Shown: positions 1 through 9,006 of the stretch, one piece after another
Layout of the letters: the number at the start of each line of letters is the position of its first letter
How positions within the stretch are numbered: position 1 is the stretch's first letter
Assembly (NCBI GenBank): GCA_001771285.1
Contig: METI01000253.1
Location: forward strand, 14,255-49,708
Length of the DNA stretch: 35,454 nucleotides
Origin: a candidate division NC10 bacterium RIFCSPLOWO2_12_FULL_66_18
GTDB taxonomy: Bacteria > Methylomirabilota > Methylomirabilia > Methylomirabilales > 2-02-FULL-66-22
Direction of reading: 5' to 3'
Position numbers and translations under genes: made by a program
Notes under the pieces: generated by a model
The model's database searches: none
Seen by the model: only the letters and a program-made list of their open reading frames with translations
Told to the model about the DNA's origin: nothing

Positions 1-1
1 C

Positions 2-103
2 GTGGAGCGCGTGCTGGAGGTCAAGCTGTCCGATGAGGAGCGGGCGCTGGTGTTGAAGAGCTTGGAGAGCGTGAAGAAGACGGCAACGGAAACGAAGCTG
101 TAA
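2..103 (+). CDS. mdh: Malate dehydrogenase, 3' end only (probable)
   Basis: An open frame enters from the left edge and ends in TAA at 101-103, giving the last 33 residues of a protein. The tail reads VERVLEVKLSDEE followed by RALVLKSLESVKK. This matches the C-terminal helix of LDH-like malate dehydrogenases, where a G(V/A)E-(K/R)-(V/I)-(I/L)-E-(I/L/V)-x-L-(S/T)-(D/P)-E-E pattern precedes the final helix. Malate dehydrogenase oxidises malate to oxaloacetate with NAD+ in the cytoplasm, and its position just before sdhCAB and sucCD fits a TCA-cycle block. The catalytic domain is outside the window, so the call rests on a short tail and on context. Confidence 0.6.
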   Translation: MERVLEVKLSDEERALVLKSLESVKKTATETKL

Positions 104-104
104 C

Positions 105-150
105 GAGAGCGACAGGGACAGCGACAGGCGGCTCTCCGGTTCGCTGTCCC
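105..150. repeat. Short-period hairpin, 6-nt units (GACAGS type)
   Basis: Directly after the mdh stop, four 6-nt units of the form GASAGS run from 105 to 128 (GAGAGC, GACAGG, GACAGC, GACAGG). The other arm holds GCTCTC (131-136) and GCTGTC (143-148). GGGACAGCGA at 115-124 and TCGCTGTCCC at 141-150 are perfect reverse complements around a 16-nt loop. A second nested pair, CGACAGGGA (110-118) with TCCCTGTCG (172-180), brackets it. There is no T-tract, so it is a poor intrinsic terminator. It is the 6-nt relative of the 7- and 8-nt hairpins elsewhere in the window. Confidence 0.6.
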
Positions 151-208
151 CACCCAGAGGGTACCCGGATTTCCCTGTCGGCCACAGAAGAAAGGAGGCA
201 GGATCGGA

Positions 209-520
209 ATGCGAAACGCGTACCGCAGCATGACCCTGGGCCTGGCGTTGCTCGTGGCGCTGGTCGTCACGGGCTGCGGCCAGGAGATCAAGAAGGAAAA
301 CGAGCAACTCAAGTCCCAGGTGGCCACCCTGCAGAAGGAGAACATGGACCTCAAGGGGCAGGTGACCAGCCTGAAGGCGGACACGGATGCCCTGAAGAAG
401 CAGTTCGAGGATCTGACCCAGGAAAAGCAGGCCCTCGAGGAAAAGGTCAAGGCGGCCGAGGCCAAGGCCTCGGCCAAGCCGGGGGCCAAGCCCCCGCTCA
501 AGCCGAAGAAATCCTCGTAA
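209..520 (+). CDS. Small coiled-coil lipoprotein of unknown function
   Basis: This encodes a 103-residue protein with a lipoprotein signal: basic N-terminus, hydrophobic core at about residues 8-20 and a lipobox-like VVTGC with the lipidated Cys at residue 23. The mature part is one charged helix (about residues 27-80) in which leucines, glutamines and lysines fall in heptad spacing, so a coiled coil is expected. The last 20 residues are Ala/Lys/Pro rich. Small coiled-coil lipoproteins such as Lpp bridge the outer membrane and peptidoglycan, but no family is recognised here and the Lys-rich tail is only suggestive of wall contact. A good Shine-Dalgarno (AAAGGAGG at 191-198) supports the ATG. 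A lipoprotein fits a diderm or lipoprotein-rich cell envelope. Confidence 0.8.
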   Translation: MRNAYRSMTLGLALLVALVVTGCGQEIKKENEQLKSQVATLQKENMDLKGQVTSLKADTDALKKQFEDLTQEKQALEEKVKAAEAKASAKPGAKPPLKPKKSS

Positions 521-599
521 GCCGGTCGGGGCGGGGGCCGGCTCGGCGCGATCGTCGGGTTTCGCCGAAAGGCCGGCCGCCGCCCTTCCTCGAAGTAAC

Positions 600-627
600 G
601 TTGAACGTTCAACGGTGAACGTTCAAC
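600..627. repeat. Palindromic 7-nt repeat array (GTTGAAC/GTTCAAC)
   Basis: Four 7-nt units lie head to tail: GTTGAAC (600-606), GTTCAAC (607-613), GGTGAAC (614-620), GTTCAAC (621-627). Each neighbouring pair is self-complementary, so GTTGAACGTTCAAC at 600-613 is a perfect 14-nt palindrome. It lies about 50 nt before sdhC. It shares the 7-nt period of other spacer elements in this window but alternates orientation unit by unit instead of grouping into two arms. The rest of 521-676 is GC-rich with no clear promoter. Confidence 0.6.
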
Positions 628-676
628 CGCGCCCCTCCGCTCGGGCGGGGCCGAAATTCACAGGTGAGGAACGCGC

Positions 677-1303
677 ATGGCCACTCCAGCCGTCTGGCAG
701 TTCTATCTCCGCCGGCTCCACTCGTTGGCCGGCATCTTCCCCATCGGCGTGTTTCTGCTGGAGCACTTCTTCGGCAACGCCTTCGCCACTCGCGGGCCCG
801 AGGCCTACAACCGCTACGTGGAGTTTCTCCTGGGCATGCCCTACCTTCCGGTGCTGGAGATCGGACTGGTCTTCGGCCCCCTCCTGTTTCACGGGATCTA
901 CGGCCTGTTCATCACCGCCGGCGGGGATGCCTTCCACCCGGCCCAGGGACTGGGCGCGCGCTACCACAACGTGGCCTACCTGCTCCAGCGGATCACCGGG
1001 ATCATCCTGCTGGTCTACATCAGCTACCACGTCTGGAACACCCGGGTGCAGGCGGTCTTCTTCGGGCAGCACGTGGATTACGCCTACATGGCCCGCTACT
1101 TGGCCCCGACGTACGAGAAGGCGGTCTACATCGTCGGGATCCTGTGCGCGTGTTACCACTTCGCCCACGGGCTGTTCAACTTCGCCTACAAGTGGGGACT
1201 CACCGTCAGCGCCAAGGCCCAGCAGGCCATGACCTATGCCAGCCTGGTCGTGTTTGCGGCGATGAGCGCCGTGGGCATCCACATCCTCTTTTCCTTCAAG
1301 TAG
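677..1303 (+). CDS. sdhC: Succinate dehydrogenase cytochrome b subunit, type B
   Basis: This is the membrane anchor of complex II, passing electrons between the iron-sulfur subunit and the quinone pool in the cytoplasmic membrane. The 208-residue protein has five predicted membrane helices (about residues 12-33, 57-80, 100-122, 146-170, 184-205). Histidines in the first four helices (H30, H72, H118, and H161 or H164) correspond to the axial ligands of the two b hemes in the Bacillus/Wolinella-type single-subunit anchor. No separate sdhD is present, as expected for that type. AGGTGAGG (662-669) upstream supports the ATG. sdhA starts 13 nt after the stop. In di-heme enzymes the natural direction (succinate oxidation or fumarate reduction) depends on the organism and cannot be read here. 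Confidence 0.93.
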   Translation: MATPAVWQFYLRRLHSLAGIFPIGVFLLEHFFGNAFATRGPEAYNRYVEFLLGMPYLPVLEIGLVFGPLLFHGIYGLFITAGGDAFHPAQGLGARYHNVAYLLQRITGIILLVYISYHVWNTRVQAVFFGQHVDYAYMARYLAPTYEKAVYIVGILCACYHFAHGLFNFAYKWGLTVSAKAQQAMTYASLVVFAAMSAVGIHILFSFK

Positions 1304-1316
1304 GGGGAATCGCATT

Positions 1317-3095
1317 ATGGCTGCGCGGCCGAAGACCATCGTGGTGGGGGGCGGCCTGGCCGGCCTGATGGCGGTCATCAAGATCGCCGAGGCCGGGATC
1401 CCGGTCCAGATCTTCTCCTTCGTGCCGGTGAAGCGTTCCCACTCGGTCTGTGCCCAGGGAGGGATCAACGCGTCCGTGAACACCAAGGGGGAGGGGGACA
1501 GCCCCCAGATCCATTTCTACGAGACCGTCAAGGGCGGCGATTTCCTGGCCAACCAACCGCTGGCGAAGGGGATGTGCGAGGCGGCGCCGGGGATCGTCTA
1601 CCTGTTGGATCGCATGGGGGTGCCTTTCAACCGGACGCCCGAGGGACTGTTAGACTTCCGGGGCTTCGGGGGTACGCTGTATTCTCGAACGGCCTTCGCC
1701 GGGGCCACGACGGGGCAGCAACTTCTCTACGCCCTGGACGAGCAGGTCCGGAAGTACGAGGCCGAAGAGCTCGTGGAGAAGTACGAGTACTGGGAGTTCC
1801 TCTCCATCGTGAAGGATTCCGAGGGGGCCTGCCGGGGGATCGCGGCCCAGGACCTCCGAACCATGGAGATCCGCGTCTTCCCGGCCGACGCGGTCTGCCT
1901 GGCCACGGGTGGAAACGGCGTCATCTACGGCAAGAGCACGCTGTCCATGGTCTGCACCGGGTCGGCGGCCTCGGCCGTCTACCAGCAGGGGGCCATCCAT
2001 GCCAACGGGGAGTTCATCCAGGTCCATCCCACGGCCATCCCGGGCGAGGACAAGCATCGCCTCATGAGCGAGTCGGCCCGGGCCGAGGGGGGCCGCATGT
2101 GGGTTCCGCGCGATGGGAAACCCTGGTACTTCCTGGAGGAGAAGTACCCCAGGTACAAGAACCTCGTCCCCCGAGACATCGCCACGCGCGAGATATACCA
2201 CGTCTGCCGCGTTCTGAAGCTCGGCGTGGATGGCAAGGACATGGTCTACCTGGACCTCAGCCACATCCCGGCCGAAACCCTGAACCGGAAGCTGGGCGGC
2301 ATCCTGGAGATCTACGAGAAGTTCGTGGGGGACGACCCGCGCAAGGTCCCCATGAAGGTCTTCCCGAGCATCCACTACTCCATGGGAGGCCTGTGGATCG
2401 ACTACGAGGCGGACGGGAGCGGCAATATCGTCGCGGGCAGTCCCCGAAACCACCAGACCAACATCCCGGGCCTCTTCGCCGCGGGCGAGGTGGACTACGA
2501 GTACCACGGGGCCAACCGTCTGGGGGCCAACTCGCTCCTCTCCTGCTTCTACGGCGGGATGCTGGCCGGCCCGGCCATGGTGAGCTACGCCAAGGGCCTG
2601 GAGCGGTCGTGCGACGCGGTGCCCGCCTCCGTCTTCGAGGCCGAGCGGAAGCGCCAGGAGGAGGCGTGCGGCCGGATCTCCGCCCTCTCCGGGACTGAGA
2701 ATCCCTTCGTCCTGCATCAGGAGCTGGGCGAGGTGATGACGGACAACGTGGCGGTGGTGCGGTACAACGACAAGCTCCAGGCCGCGGACAACGCCATCCT
2801 CGCGTTCATGGACCGGTGGAAGTGCATCGACATCCACGACGCGTCCACGTGGGCCAACCAGGCCGTCTCCTTCACCCGGCAGCTCTGGAACATGCTGGAG
2901 CTGGCCCGCGTGATCACCCTGGGGGCCCTGCGCCGGGACGAGAGCCGCGGCTCCCACTACAAGCCCGACTTCCCGGAGCGGAACGACGGGGCGTGGCTGA
3001 AGACGACCCTGGCCACCTGGACGCCCAGTGGGCCGGAGTTCCGGTATGCCCCGGTGGACATCTCGCTCCTCAAACCCGAGGCCCGCAAGTACTAA
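1317..3095 (+). CDS. sdhA: Succinate dehydrogenase/fumarate reductase flavoprotein subunit
   Basis: This is the catalytic subunit that oxidises succinate to fumarate with covalent FAD, bound to the cytoplasmic face of the membrane through SdhBC. The 592-residue protein shows the FAD dinucleotide-binding loop VVGGGLAGL near the N-terminus and the FAD-attachment motif RSHSVCAQGG, with His42 the expected covalent ligand. The active-site arginine region LVPRDIATRE has Arg286, and HYSMGG (His353) and HGANRLGANSLLSC follow. Length and motif order match the type-B Bacillus-like enzyme. It is transcribed with sdhC and sdhB. No truncation or unusual substitution was noticed. Confidence 0.96.
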   Translation: MAARPKTIVVGGGLAGLMAVIKIAEAGIPVQIFSFVPVKRSHSVCAQGGINASVNTKGEGDSPQIHFYETVKGGDFLANQPLAKGMCEAAPGIVYLLDRMGVPFNRTPEGLLDFRGFGGTLYSRTAFAGATTGQQLLYALDEQVRKYEAEELVEKYEYWEFLSIVKDSEGACRGIAAQDLRTMEIRVFPADAVCLATGGNGVIYGKSTLSMVCTGSAASAVYQQGAIHANGEFIQVHPTAIPGEDKHRLMSESARAEGGRMWVPRDGKPWYFLEEKYPRYKNLVPRDIATREIYHVCRVLKLGVDGKDMVYLDLSHIPAETLNRKLGGILEIYEKFVGDDPRKVPMKVFPSIHYSMGGLWIDYEADGSGNIVAGSPRNHQTNIPGLFAAGEVDYEYHGANRLGANSLLSCFYGGMLAGPAMVSYAKGLERSCDAVPASVFEAERKRQEEACGRISALSGTENPFVLHQELGEVMTDNVAVVRYNDKLQAADNAILAFMDRWKCIDIHDASTWANQAVSFTRQLWNMLELARVITLGALRRDESRGSHYKPDFPERNDGAWLKTTLATWTPSGPEFRYAPVDISLLKPEARKY

Positions 3096-3146
3096 CTCTG
3101 TCAGGGTGCGGCGAGGCCCACGGGCTCCCGCGTCCCGGCCCTGTTA

Positions 3147-3160
3147 CCTCCTGCAGGAGG
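3147..3160 (+). promoter_or_regulatory. Palindrome sequestering the sdhB ribosome binding site
   Basis: CCTCCTGCAGGAGG is a perfect 14-nt palindrome whose right half is the AGGAGG Shine-Dalgarno of sdhB (ATG at 3171). In RNA it can fold into a CCTCC/GGAGG stem with a TGCA loop, hiding the ribosome site. It could damp or couple sdhB translation to ribosomes finishing sdhA. The structure is seen; the regulatory role is inferred. Confidence 0.4.
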
Positions 3161-3170
3161 CGAGGCACGC

Positions 3171-3920
3171 ATGGCGAAGAACACGATCGAGCTGAAGATC
3201 AAGCGGCAGGACGGGCCGAACGTGGCCGCCCGCTGGGAGGAGTTCAGCATTCCCTACAAGCCGAACACGAACATTATCTCGGCCCTCATGGAAGTCCGGC
3301 GGCATCCCTACACGGTGCAAGGGCAGAAGACCACGCCCCCCGTCTGGGACGCCAACTGCCTGGAGGAGGTCTGCGGCGCGTGCAGCATGATCATCAATGG
3401 CAAGGTCCGCCAGGCATGCAGTGCCCTCATCGATCACCTCGAGCAGCCCATCGCGCTGGAGCCGATGACCAAGTTCCCGCTGGTGCGGGACCTGGTGGTG
3501 GATCGGCGGCGAATGTTCGATGCCCTGAAGCGGATGCATGCCTGGATCCCGATTGACGGGACCTACAACCTGGGGCCCGGGCCGCGGGTGGATCCCAACA
3601 TGCAGGCTGGGGCCTACAGCTTGGCCCGCTGCATGACCTGCGGCTGCTGCCTGGAGGTCTGCCCCCAGGTCACCCCCACGTCTAAGTTCATCGGCGCCGC
3701 CGCCATCTCGCAGGTGCGGCTCTTCAACATGCACCCGACGGGCAAGATGCACGCGCGGGAGCGGCTGGAGGCCCTCATGGGCGAGGGCGGCCTCCAGGAC
3801 TGCGGCAACGCCCAGAACTGCGTGCACGCCTGCCCCAAGGAGATCCCGCTGACCGAGTCCATCGCCGCCATGGGTCGGGAGACGACCGCCTACGTGCTGA
3901 AGCGCCTGTTCGGCGGCTGA
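3171..3920 (+). CDS. sdhB: Succinate dehydrogenase/fumarate reductase iron-sulfur subunit
   Basis: This is the electron-transfer subunit that relays electrons from FAD to the hemes and quinone. The 249-residue protein contains the [2Fe-2S] ligands C63, C68, C71 and C83 in the motif CLEEVCGAC plus a distal Cys. A second domain carries CMTCGCCLEVCP (C154, C157, C160, C164) and CGNAQNCVHACP (C211, C217, C221). By the spacing known from complex II, C154/C157/C160/C221 hold the [4Fe-4S] cluster and C164/C211/C217 the [3Fe-4S] cluster. It is the last gene of sdhCAB. The gap to sdhA holds an SD-sequestering palindrome, and sucC follows after about 70 nt. Confidence 0.96.
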   Translation: MAKNTIELKIKRQDGPNVAARWEEFSIPYKPNTNIISALMEVRRHPYTVQGQKTTPPVWDANCLEEVCGACSMIINGKVRQACSALIDHLEQPIALEPMTKFPLVRDLVVDRRRMFDALKRMHAWIPIDGTYNLGPGPRVDPNMQAGAYSLARCMTCGCCLEVCPQVTPTSKFIGAAAISQVRLFNMHPTGKMHARERLEALMGEGGLQDCGNAQNCVHACPKEIPLTESIAAMGRETTAYVLKRLFGG

Positions 3921-3990
3921 TTGTTTCAGGATGCTCGGGCCGACGGGACGGCAGCAGCCGGCCCGTGCCCTCTGTTCCTGCGGAGGCCGG

Positions 3991-5154
<1,164 letters not shown>

Positions 5155-5158
5155 ACCG

Positions 5159-5244
5159 GAAGCTGGAAAACGGAAATTGGAAACTGGAAGTTGGAAGTTG
5201 GCCCGAGGTCTGCACCCAGTTTCCAGCTTCCAATTTCCAGTTTC
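5159..5244. repeat. Heptamer hairpin between sucC and sucD (GGAAANT type)
   Basis: Six 7-nt units of the form GAARNTG or close (GAAGCTG, GAAAACG, GAAATTG and so on) run from 5159 to 5200. Their reverse complements (CAGTTTC, CAGCTTC, CAATTTC, CAGTTTC) run from 5217 to 5244, with a 16-nt loop. The arms can pair over about four units with scattered mismatches at variable unit positions. The element begins 5 nt after the sucC stop and ends 22 nt before the sucD ATG. A second copy of the same type lies at 19017-19101 on unrelated genes. Confidence 0.85.
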
Positions 5245-5266
5245 CGCCTGTAGCGATGGAGTCGGC

Positions 5267-6265
5267 ATGAGCATCCTGGTGGAGAAGAGCACACGCGTGG
5301 TGGTGCAAGGCGTCACGGGGAAAGAAGGGACGTTTCACGCCCTGGCCTGCCGCGAGTACGGGACGAAGGTCGTGGCGGGGGTCACGCCGGGGAAGGGCGG
5401 GATCCTCCACGAGGGCATCCCGGTCTTCGACACGGTGACGGACGCGGTGGCCAAGGAGGGGGCCAACACCTCGCTGATCTTCGTGCCCCCCGCCTTCGCC
5501 GCCGATGCCGTCCTGGAGGCGGCCGATGCGGGGGTCCGCCTGATCGTCTGCATCACCGAGGGCATTCCCACCCTGGACATGGTGCGGGTCGCCCGCGTCC
5601 TGCAGGGACGGGACGCGCGCCTCATCGGGCCGAACTGCCCGGGGATCATCTCCCCGGGGAAGGCCAAGGTCGGCATCATGCCTGGGCACATCCATTCGCC
5701 CGGGCGAATCGGCGTCGTCTCGCGGAGCGGGACCCTGACCTACGAGGCGGTGGGCCAGCTCACCGCGCGGGGGATCGGCCAGTCCACCTGCGTGGGGATC
5801 GGCGGCGATCCCATCATCGGAATGAGCTTCGTGGACGCCCTGCGCCTGTTCCAGGCGGATCCCGAGACCGATGCCATCCTGATGATCGGCGAGATCGGGG
5901 GTACCGCCGAAGAGGACGCGGCCGCCTTCGTGAAGGCCCATGTCACCAAGCCGGTGATCGGCTTCATCTGCGGGCAGACCGCGCCGCCGGGGCGGCGAAT
6001 GGGGCACGCGGGGGCCATCATCTCCGGGGGGACCGGCACGGCGGCCGAGAAGATGGCGGCCCTGCGGAAGGCCGGCATCACGGTGGTACAGAGTCCGGCA
6101 GAGATGGGCCAGGCGGTGGCGCGCGTGCTCCCTGCGGTGCCGGCCGGGCGGCGGACTCCCCGCAGGCGGGTGTCGGCCGGAGCGGCGAGGAACAGAAAGG
6201 GCGCGGCCAGGCGTCCCGCGGCTCGCGGAAAAGGCCGATCCATCGCGAAGTCGAGATCCAGATAG
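5267..6265 (+). CDS. sucD: Succinate-CoA ligase alpha subunit with basic C-terminal tail
   Basis: This subunit binds CoA and carries the phosphohistidine intermediate of succinyl-CoA synthetase. The start [18 protein letters not shown] is the canonical N-terminus, preceded by GGAG. The longer in-frame reading from 5177 only translates the repeat hairpin and is rejected. The N-terminal CoA-binding Rossmann segment ([12 protein letters not shown]), [11 protein letters not shown] and the phosphohistidine motif [10 protein letters not shown] (His247) are intact. Family members usually end near residue 290; this one continues to 332 with about 39 extra residues rich in Arg, Lys, Ala and Ser and free of acidic residues. 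The tail looks disordered and could bind RNA, DNA, membrane or a partner, or be recent read-through. It is the last gene before the 6320-6357 hairpin. Confidence 0.93.
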   Translation: MSILVEKSTRVVVQGVTGKEGTFHALACREYGTKVVAGVTPGKGGILHEGIPVFDTVTDAVAKEGANTSLIFVPPAFAADAVLEAADAGVRLIVCITEGIPTLDMVRVARVLQGRDARLIGPNCPGIISPGKAKVGIMPGHIHSPGRIGVVSRSGTLTYEAVGQLTARGIGQSTCVGIGGDPIIGMSFVDALRLFQADPETDAILMIGEIGGTAEEDAAAFVKAHVTKPVIGFICGQTAPPGRRMGHAGAIISGGTGTAAEKMAALRKAGITVVQSPAEMGQAVARVLPAVPAGRRTPRRRVSAGAARNRKGAARRPAARGKGRSIAKSRSR

Positions 6266-6319
6266 GCGATTCCGGAATCGGTGACATGGGGCCAGGCCCC
6301 GTGTCCAGTACAGCCACTG

Positions 6320-6357
6320 AAAGGAGACCACCCGGGAGCGATCAGGTGGTCTCCTTT
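6320..6357. terminator. Strong inverted repeat, probable terminator after sucD
   Basis: AAAGGAGACCACC (6320-6332) and GGTGGTCTCCTTT (6345-6357) are a perfect 13-bp inverted repeat around a 12-nt loop. The flanking A and T runs are short (3 nt), so it is a compact, probably bidirectional, intrinsic-type terminator rather than a textbook one. It separates the TCA block from ndk. It has no internal 6-8 nt periodicity, so it is distinct from the spacer repeat family. Confidence 0.7.
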
Positions 6358-6410
6358 GCGTCTCAGGCGCCGCATTGCGGGCAGCGGGAGGAGACCGGGA
6401 GGAGAGGATG

Positions 6411-6827
6411 ATGCAGCGGACGCTGGTGATGGTGAAGCCTGATGCGGTTCGCCGCAAGCAGGTGGGTGAGGTGATCCGCCGCTTCGAAGCGGCCGGGCTC
6501 ACGATCCGGGCCCTCAAGATGGTCAGCCTGGAGCGGCGGGACGCCGAGGGGTTCTACCAGGTTCACCGGGAACGGCCGTTCTTCGTCAGCCTCACGCAGT
6601 TCATGTCCTCGGGCCCAACAGTGGCCATGGTCCTGGAGGGACCGGAGGCCATCGCTCGCGTGCGCCAGTTGATGGGGGCGACGGATCCGGCGAAGGCCGA
6701 GCCGGGCACCATCCGCCGGGACCTGGCCACCAGCATCGAGCAGAACGTGGTCCATGGCTCCGATTCGCCGGAGTCGGCGGCGTACGAGATCCCCTATTTC
6801 TTCACTGCCCTGGAACTGTTCCCCTAG
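6411..6827 (+). CDS. ndk: Nucleoside diphosphate kinase
   Basis: Transfers the gamma-phosphate from ATP to nucleoside diphosphates through a phosphohistidine, balancing NTP pools. The 138-residue reading starts [15 protein letters not shown]; the Lys of VKPD (K9) contacts phosphate and the active-site His115 lies in NVVHGSDSP. Two adjacent ATGs occur (6408 and 6411); GGGAGGAG at 6397-6404 is better spaced for 6411. Length agrees with the family. The gene stands between the 6320-6357 hairpin and the promoter of the lipid cluster, so it may be monocistronic. Enzymes making GTP through succinyl-CoA synthetase can functionally couple to Ndk, which makes its position after sucCD plausible. Confidence 0.95.
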   Translation: MQRTLVMVKPDAVRRKQVGEVIRRFEAAGLTIRALKMVSLERRDAEGFYQVHRERPFFVSLTQFMSSGPTVAMVLEGPEAIARVRQLMGATDPAKAEPGTIRRDLATSIEQNVVHGSDSPESAAYEIPYFFTALELFP

Positions 6828-6975
6828 GCCCGACGTGCTCGGTCCGCTCATCGAGAATCCCGGCCCCGGCCGAGCGGCGGGCATGGCCCGCAGCCACGGG
6901 AGCCCCGCGGCTGCAACTCCCCGTCCGGCTTGGCGTTTCGGTCCCGCCGGGCTGCGCCGAATGGGGGCTTTTCCC

Positions 6976-7004
6976 TTGACACCCCCAGGGGCCCTCAGTA
7001 TACT
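6976..7004 (+). promoter_or_regulatory. Near-consensus housekeeping promoter for the lipid cluster
   Basis: TTGACA (6976-6981), a 17-nt spacer and TATACT (6999-7004) form an almost perfect sigma-70-type promoter in an otherwise GC-rich 219-nt gap. Transcription would begin near 7011, about 36 nt before the yceD start at 7047. The rest of the gap (6828-6975) shows no other recognisable element. Confidence 0.85.
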
Positions 7005-7046
7005 ACGCCCGCTTTTGCGCAGGTTTCCCGGACAGATCGCCCGGAC

Positions 7047-7559
7047 ATGCTGATTGAAGTCTCGCAGATTCCGCCCGATGGGCTGGACATCGTCTTGCCG
7101 GAGGAGGTGCTGGACCTCGGCGCGCCGGCGGACACCTGGGACGGGCCGGCCACCGTGCGGGCGGACCTGCACGTCGGGCGCTCCGGGCGCGGGTTGCTGA
7201 TCAGCGGGTTCTTCAGCGGCGGCGTCGCGCTGGTCTGCAGCCGATGCCTGGAGCCGTTTCATTTTCAGGCCGAAGACCGGTTCCACCTGTACTGCGAGAC
7301 CGCCGCGCAGGCCCCGCCAGAGGAGGAGCACGAGCTCACCGATGACGAGCTGGATGTGACCTACCTGAAGGAGGGGCGGATCTACACCGATGACCTCCTG
7401 CGCGAAAACATCCTGCTCAGCCTTCCCGTTCAACCCCTCTGCCACGAGGACTGTCGAGGGCTCTGCCCACGCTGCGGCGCGAACCTGAACCAGGCCGCCT
7501 GCGACTGCACAGAGGCCCGCGTGGACCCGCGGCTGCAGGCCTTGCGGAAGTTGCTGTAG
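7047..7559 (+). CDS. yceD: YceD/DUF177 family protein
   Basis: A 170-residue DUF177 protein. Members occur directly upstream of rpmF in many bacteria, and family studies link them to 23S rRNA accumulation. Two cysteine sets are visible: CSRCLEPF (C64, C67) in the middle, and C132/C136 plus LCPRCGANLN (C140, C143) and a terminal CDC near the end. This suggests a metal-stabilised fold. An acidic stretch (EEEHELTDDELD) separates them. The start at 7047 fits the promoter at 6976-7004, whose expected start site leaves a short leader; the frame is open further upstream but that part would precede the transcript. It is the first gene of the rpmF-plsX-fab cluster. Confidence 0.88.
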   Translation: MLIEVSQIPPDGLDIVLPEEVLDLGAPADTWDGPATVRADLHVGRSGRGLLISGFFSGGVALVCSRCLEPFHFQAEDRFHLYCETAAQAPPEEEHELTDDELDVTYLKEGRIYTDDLLRENILLSLPVQPLCHEDCRGLCPRCGANLNQAACDCTEARVDPRLQALRKLL

Positions 7560-7639
7560 GCGCCTCCCGGAGGGGTGCCCCAATCCGCCGACGCCGCCTG
7601 ATCCCTGGACGCTGTTTCGAGAGAGAGAGAGGAGAGCCG

Positions 7640-7822
7640 ATGCCGCTCCCCAAGCGACGCCACAGTAATGCCCGAACGCGCAAGCGGCGGGCGCACGACG
7701 CGCTGCAGGCGGCAGGCTTGGCCCGCTGCCCGCACTGCCAGGCCATGACCCTTCCGCATCGCGCCTGCCGGAGCTGCGGATACTACCGCGGCCGCGAGGT
7801 GGTGAAGCGGACGAAGGACTAG
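7640..7822 (+). CDS. rpmF: 50S ribosomal protein L32
   Basis: A small basic large-subunit ribosomal protein (60 residues). It begins MPLPKRRHSNARTRKRR, the standard L32 start, and has a four-cysteine zinc ribbon (CPHC at 30-33, CRSC at 43-46), so it is the zinc-binding form. AGAGAGAGAGGAGAG upstream gives a strong ribosome site. It lies between yceD and plsX, the conserved arrangement that co-expresses a ribosomal protein with phospholipid and fatty-acid synthesis genes. Confidence 0.97.
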   Translation: MPLPKRRHSNARTRKRRAHDALQAAGLARCPHCQAMTLPHRACRSCGYYRGREVVKRTKD

Positions 7823-7937
7823 GGCCGTTTCCGTCGGGGTGCCTGCTCCGTCGAGGGCCGGCCCGGCCCACGGGCGTGCGACCCCCCGCGGGGCAGGAAC
7901 GGTTCCACGGCCCCACACGCCCTGTGAGCCGATCAGC

Positions 7938-8948
7938 ATGCAGCGAACCGAGGTCGTCCGGGTCGCCCTGGATGCCATGGGGGGCGACCGCGGACCAGAG
8001 GTGAACGTCGAGGGCGCCGTGACGGCCGCCCGGCAGCACGGCGCGACAGTCATCCTCGTCGGGGTGGAGGATGAGCTGCAGCGCCACCTCCGCCCGCACG
8101 ACACCCGTGGGCTGCCCCTGACCGTCCGGCATGCGCCGGAGGTGGTGGAGATGGGGGAGAGCCCCATGGCCGCCCTGCGGCGCAAGAAGCACTCCTCCAT
8201 CCGGATCGGGCTGGAGCTGGTCAAGCGCGGCGAGGCCGACGCCTTCGTGAGCGCGGGCAACACGGGTGCGGTGATGGCCACGGCCTTGGTGGTGCTCGGG
8301 CCCTTGCCGGGCGTCGAGCGGCCCGCCATCGCCGTGGTGGTGCCGACCCTCACGGGACGCGCGGTGCTGCTGGACGTCGGCGCCAACGTGGATTGCAAGG
8401 CGCGGCACCTGGTCCAGTTCGCCATCATGGGCAACGTGTACGCCCGGGACTTCCTGGGCCTGCCCCGGCCGCGGGTCGGCCTCCTCAGCATCGGTGAGGA
8501 GGAGTCCAAGGGCAACGAGCTGACGCGGGAGGCCTTTAAGGAGCTTGAGGACGAGGGATCCCTCAACTTCATCGGGAACGTCGAGGGGCGCGATGTGTTC
8601 AACGGGACCTCCGACGTGATCGTGTGCGACGGGTTCGCCGGCAACGTGGCCCTGAAGATCTCGGAGAGCGTCCTGGAGACCATGTTCCACCTGCTCCGGG
8701 AAGAGATCGGGAAGGACCTGCGGGGCCGGGCGGGCTCCCTCCTGCTGCTGCCCGCCTTCAAGCGGTTCAAGCGGCGGGTGGACCCGTCGGAGTACGGCGG
8801 CGCGCCGCTCCTGGGCGTGAACGGGGTGTGCGTCATCAGCCACGGCCGCTCCACCGGGAAGGCCATCAAGAACGCCATCCGTGCCGCCGGGGAGTGCGTG
8901 GCCAACAAGGTCATCTCCCACATTCGCGAGGGGATCGCCCTGGGCTAG
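7938..8948 (+). CDS. plsX: Phosphate acyltransferase PlsX
   Basis: Converts acyl-ACP and phosphate to acyl-phosphate, the donor for PlsY in the first step of phospholipid synthesis; peripheral to the membrane. The chosen start gives 336 residues, normal for the family. The N-terminal VALDAMGGDRGP motif is diagnostic, and VSAGNTGAVMA and GFAGNVALKISE follow in the expected order. The reading upstream of 7938 (from 7839) has no conserved sequence and is rejected. The Shine-Dalgarno is weak. The 115-nt gap after rpmF is GC-rich and shows nothing else recognisable. Confidence 0.95.
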   Translation: MQRTEVVRVALDAMGGDRGPEVNVEGAVTAARQHGATVILVGVEDELQRHLRPHDTRGLPLTVRHAPEVVEMGESPMAALRRKKHSSIRIGLELVKRGEADAFVSAGNTGAVMATALVVLGPLPGVERPAIAVVVPTLTGRAVLLDVGANVDCKARHLVQFAIMGNVYARDFLGLPRPRVGLLSIGEEESKGNELTREAFKELEDEGSLNFIGNVEGRDVFNGTSDVIVCDGFAGNVALKISESVLETMFHLLREEIGKDLRGRAGSLLLLPAFKRFKRRVDPSEYGGAPLLGVNGVCVISHGRSTGKAIKNAIRAAGECVANKVISHIREGIALG

Positions 8949-9006
8949 CGGGCATCCAGTGGGACCGCCCCGCCGGCCCGCGCACAGGGGAAGGATCGAT
9001 CGTCCG

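Noticed and set aside
600..627. Dyad operator upstream of sdhC
   Set aside because: The four alternating 7-nt units fit the repeat family better, and no promoter overlaps them. A binding site is not excluded but not supported.
5177..5266. N-terminal extension of SucD, and similar extensions of RibE, FabG and the roadblock protein
   Set aside because: These in-frame extensions are translated from repeat hairpins, have no family similarity and are followed by canonical family N-termini.
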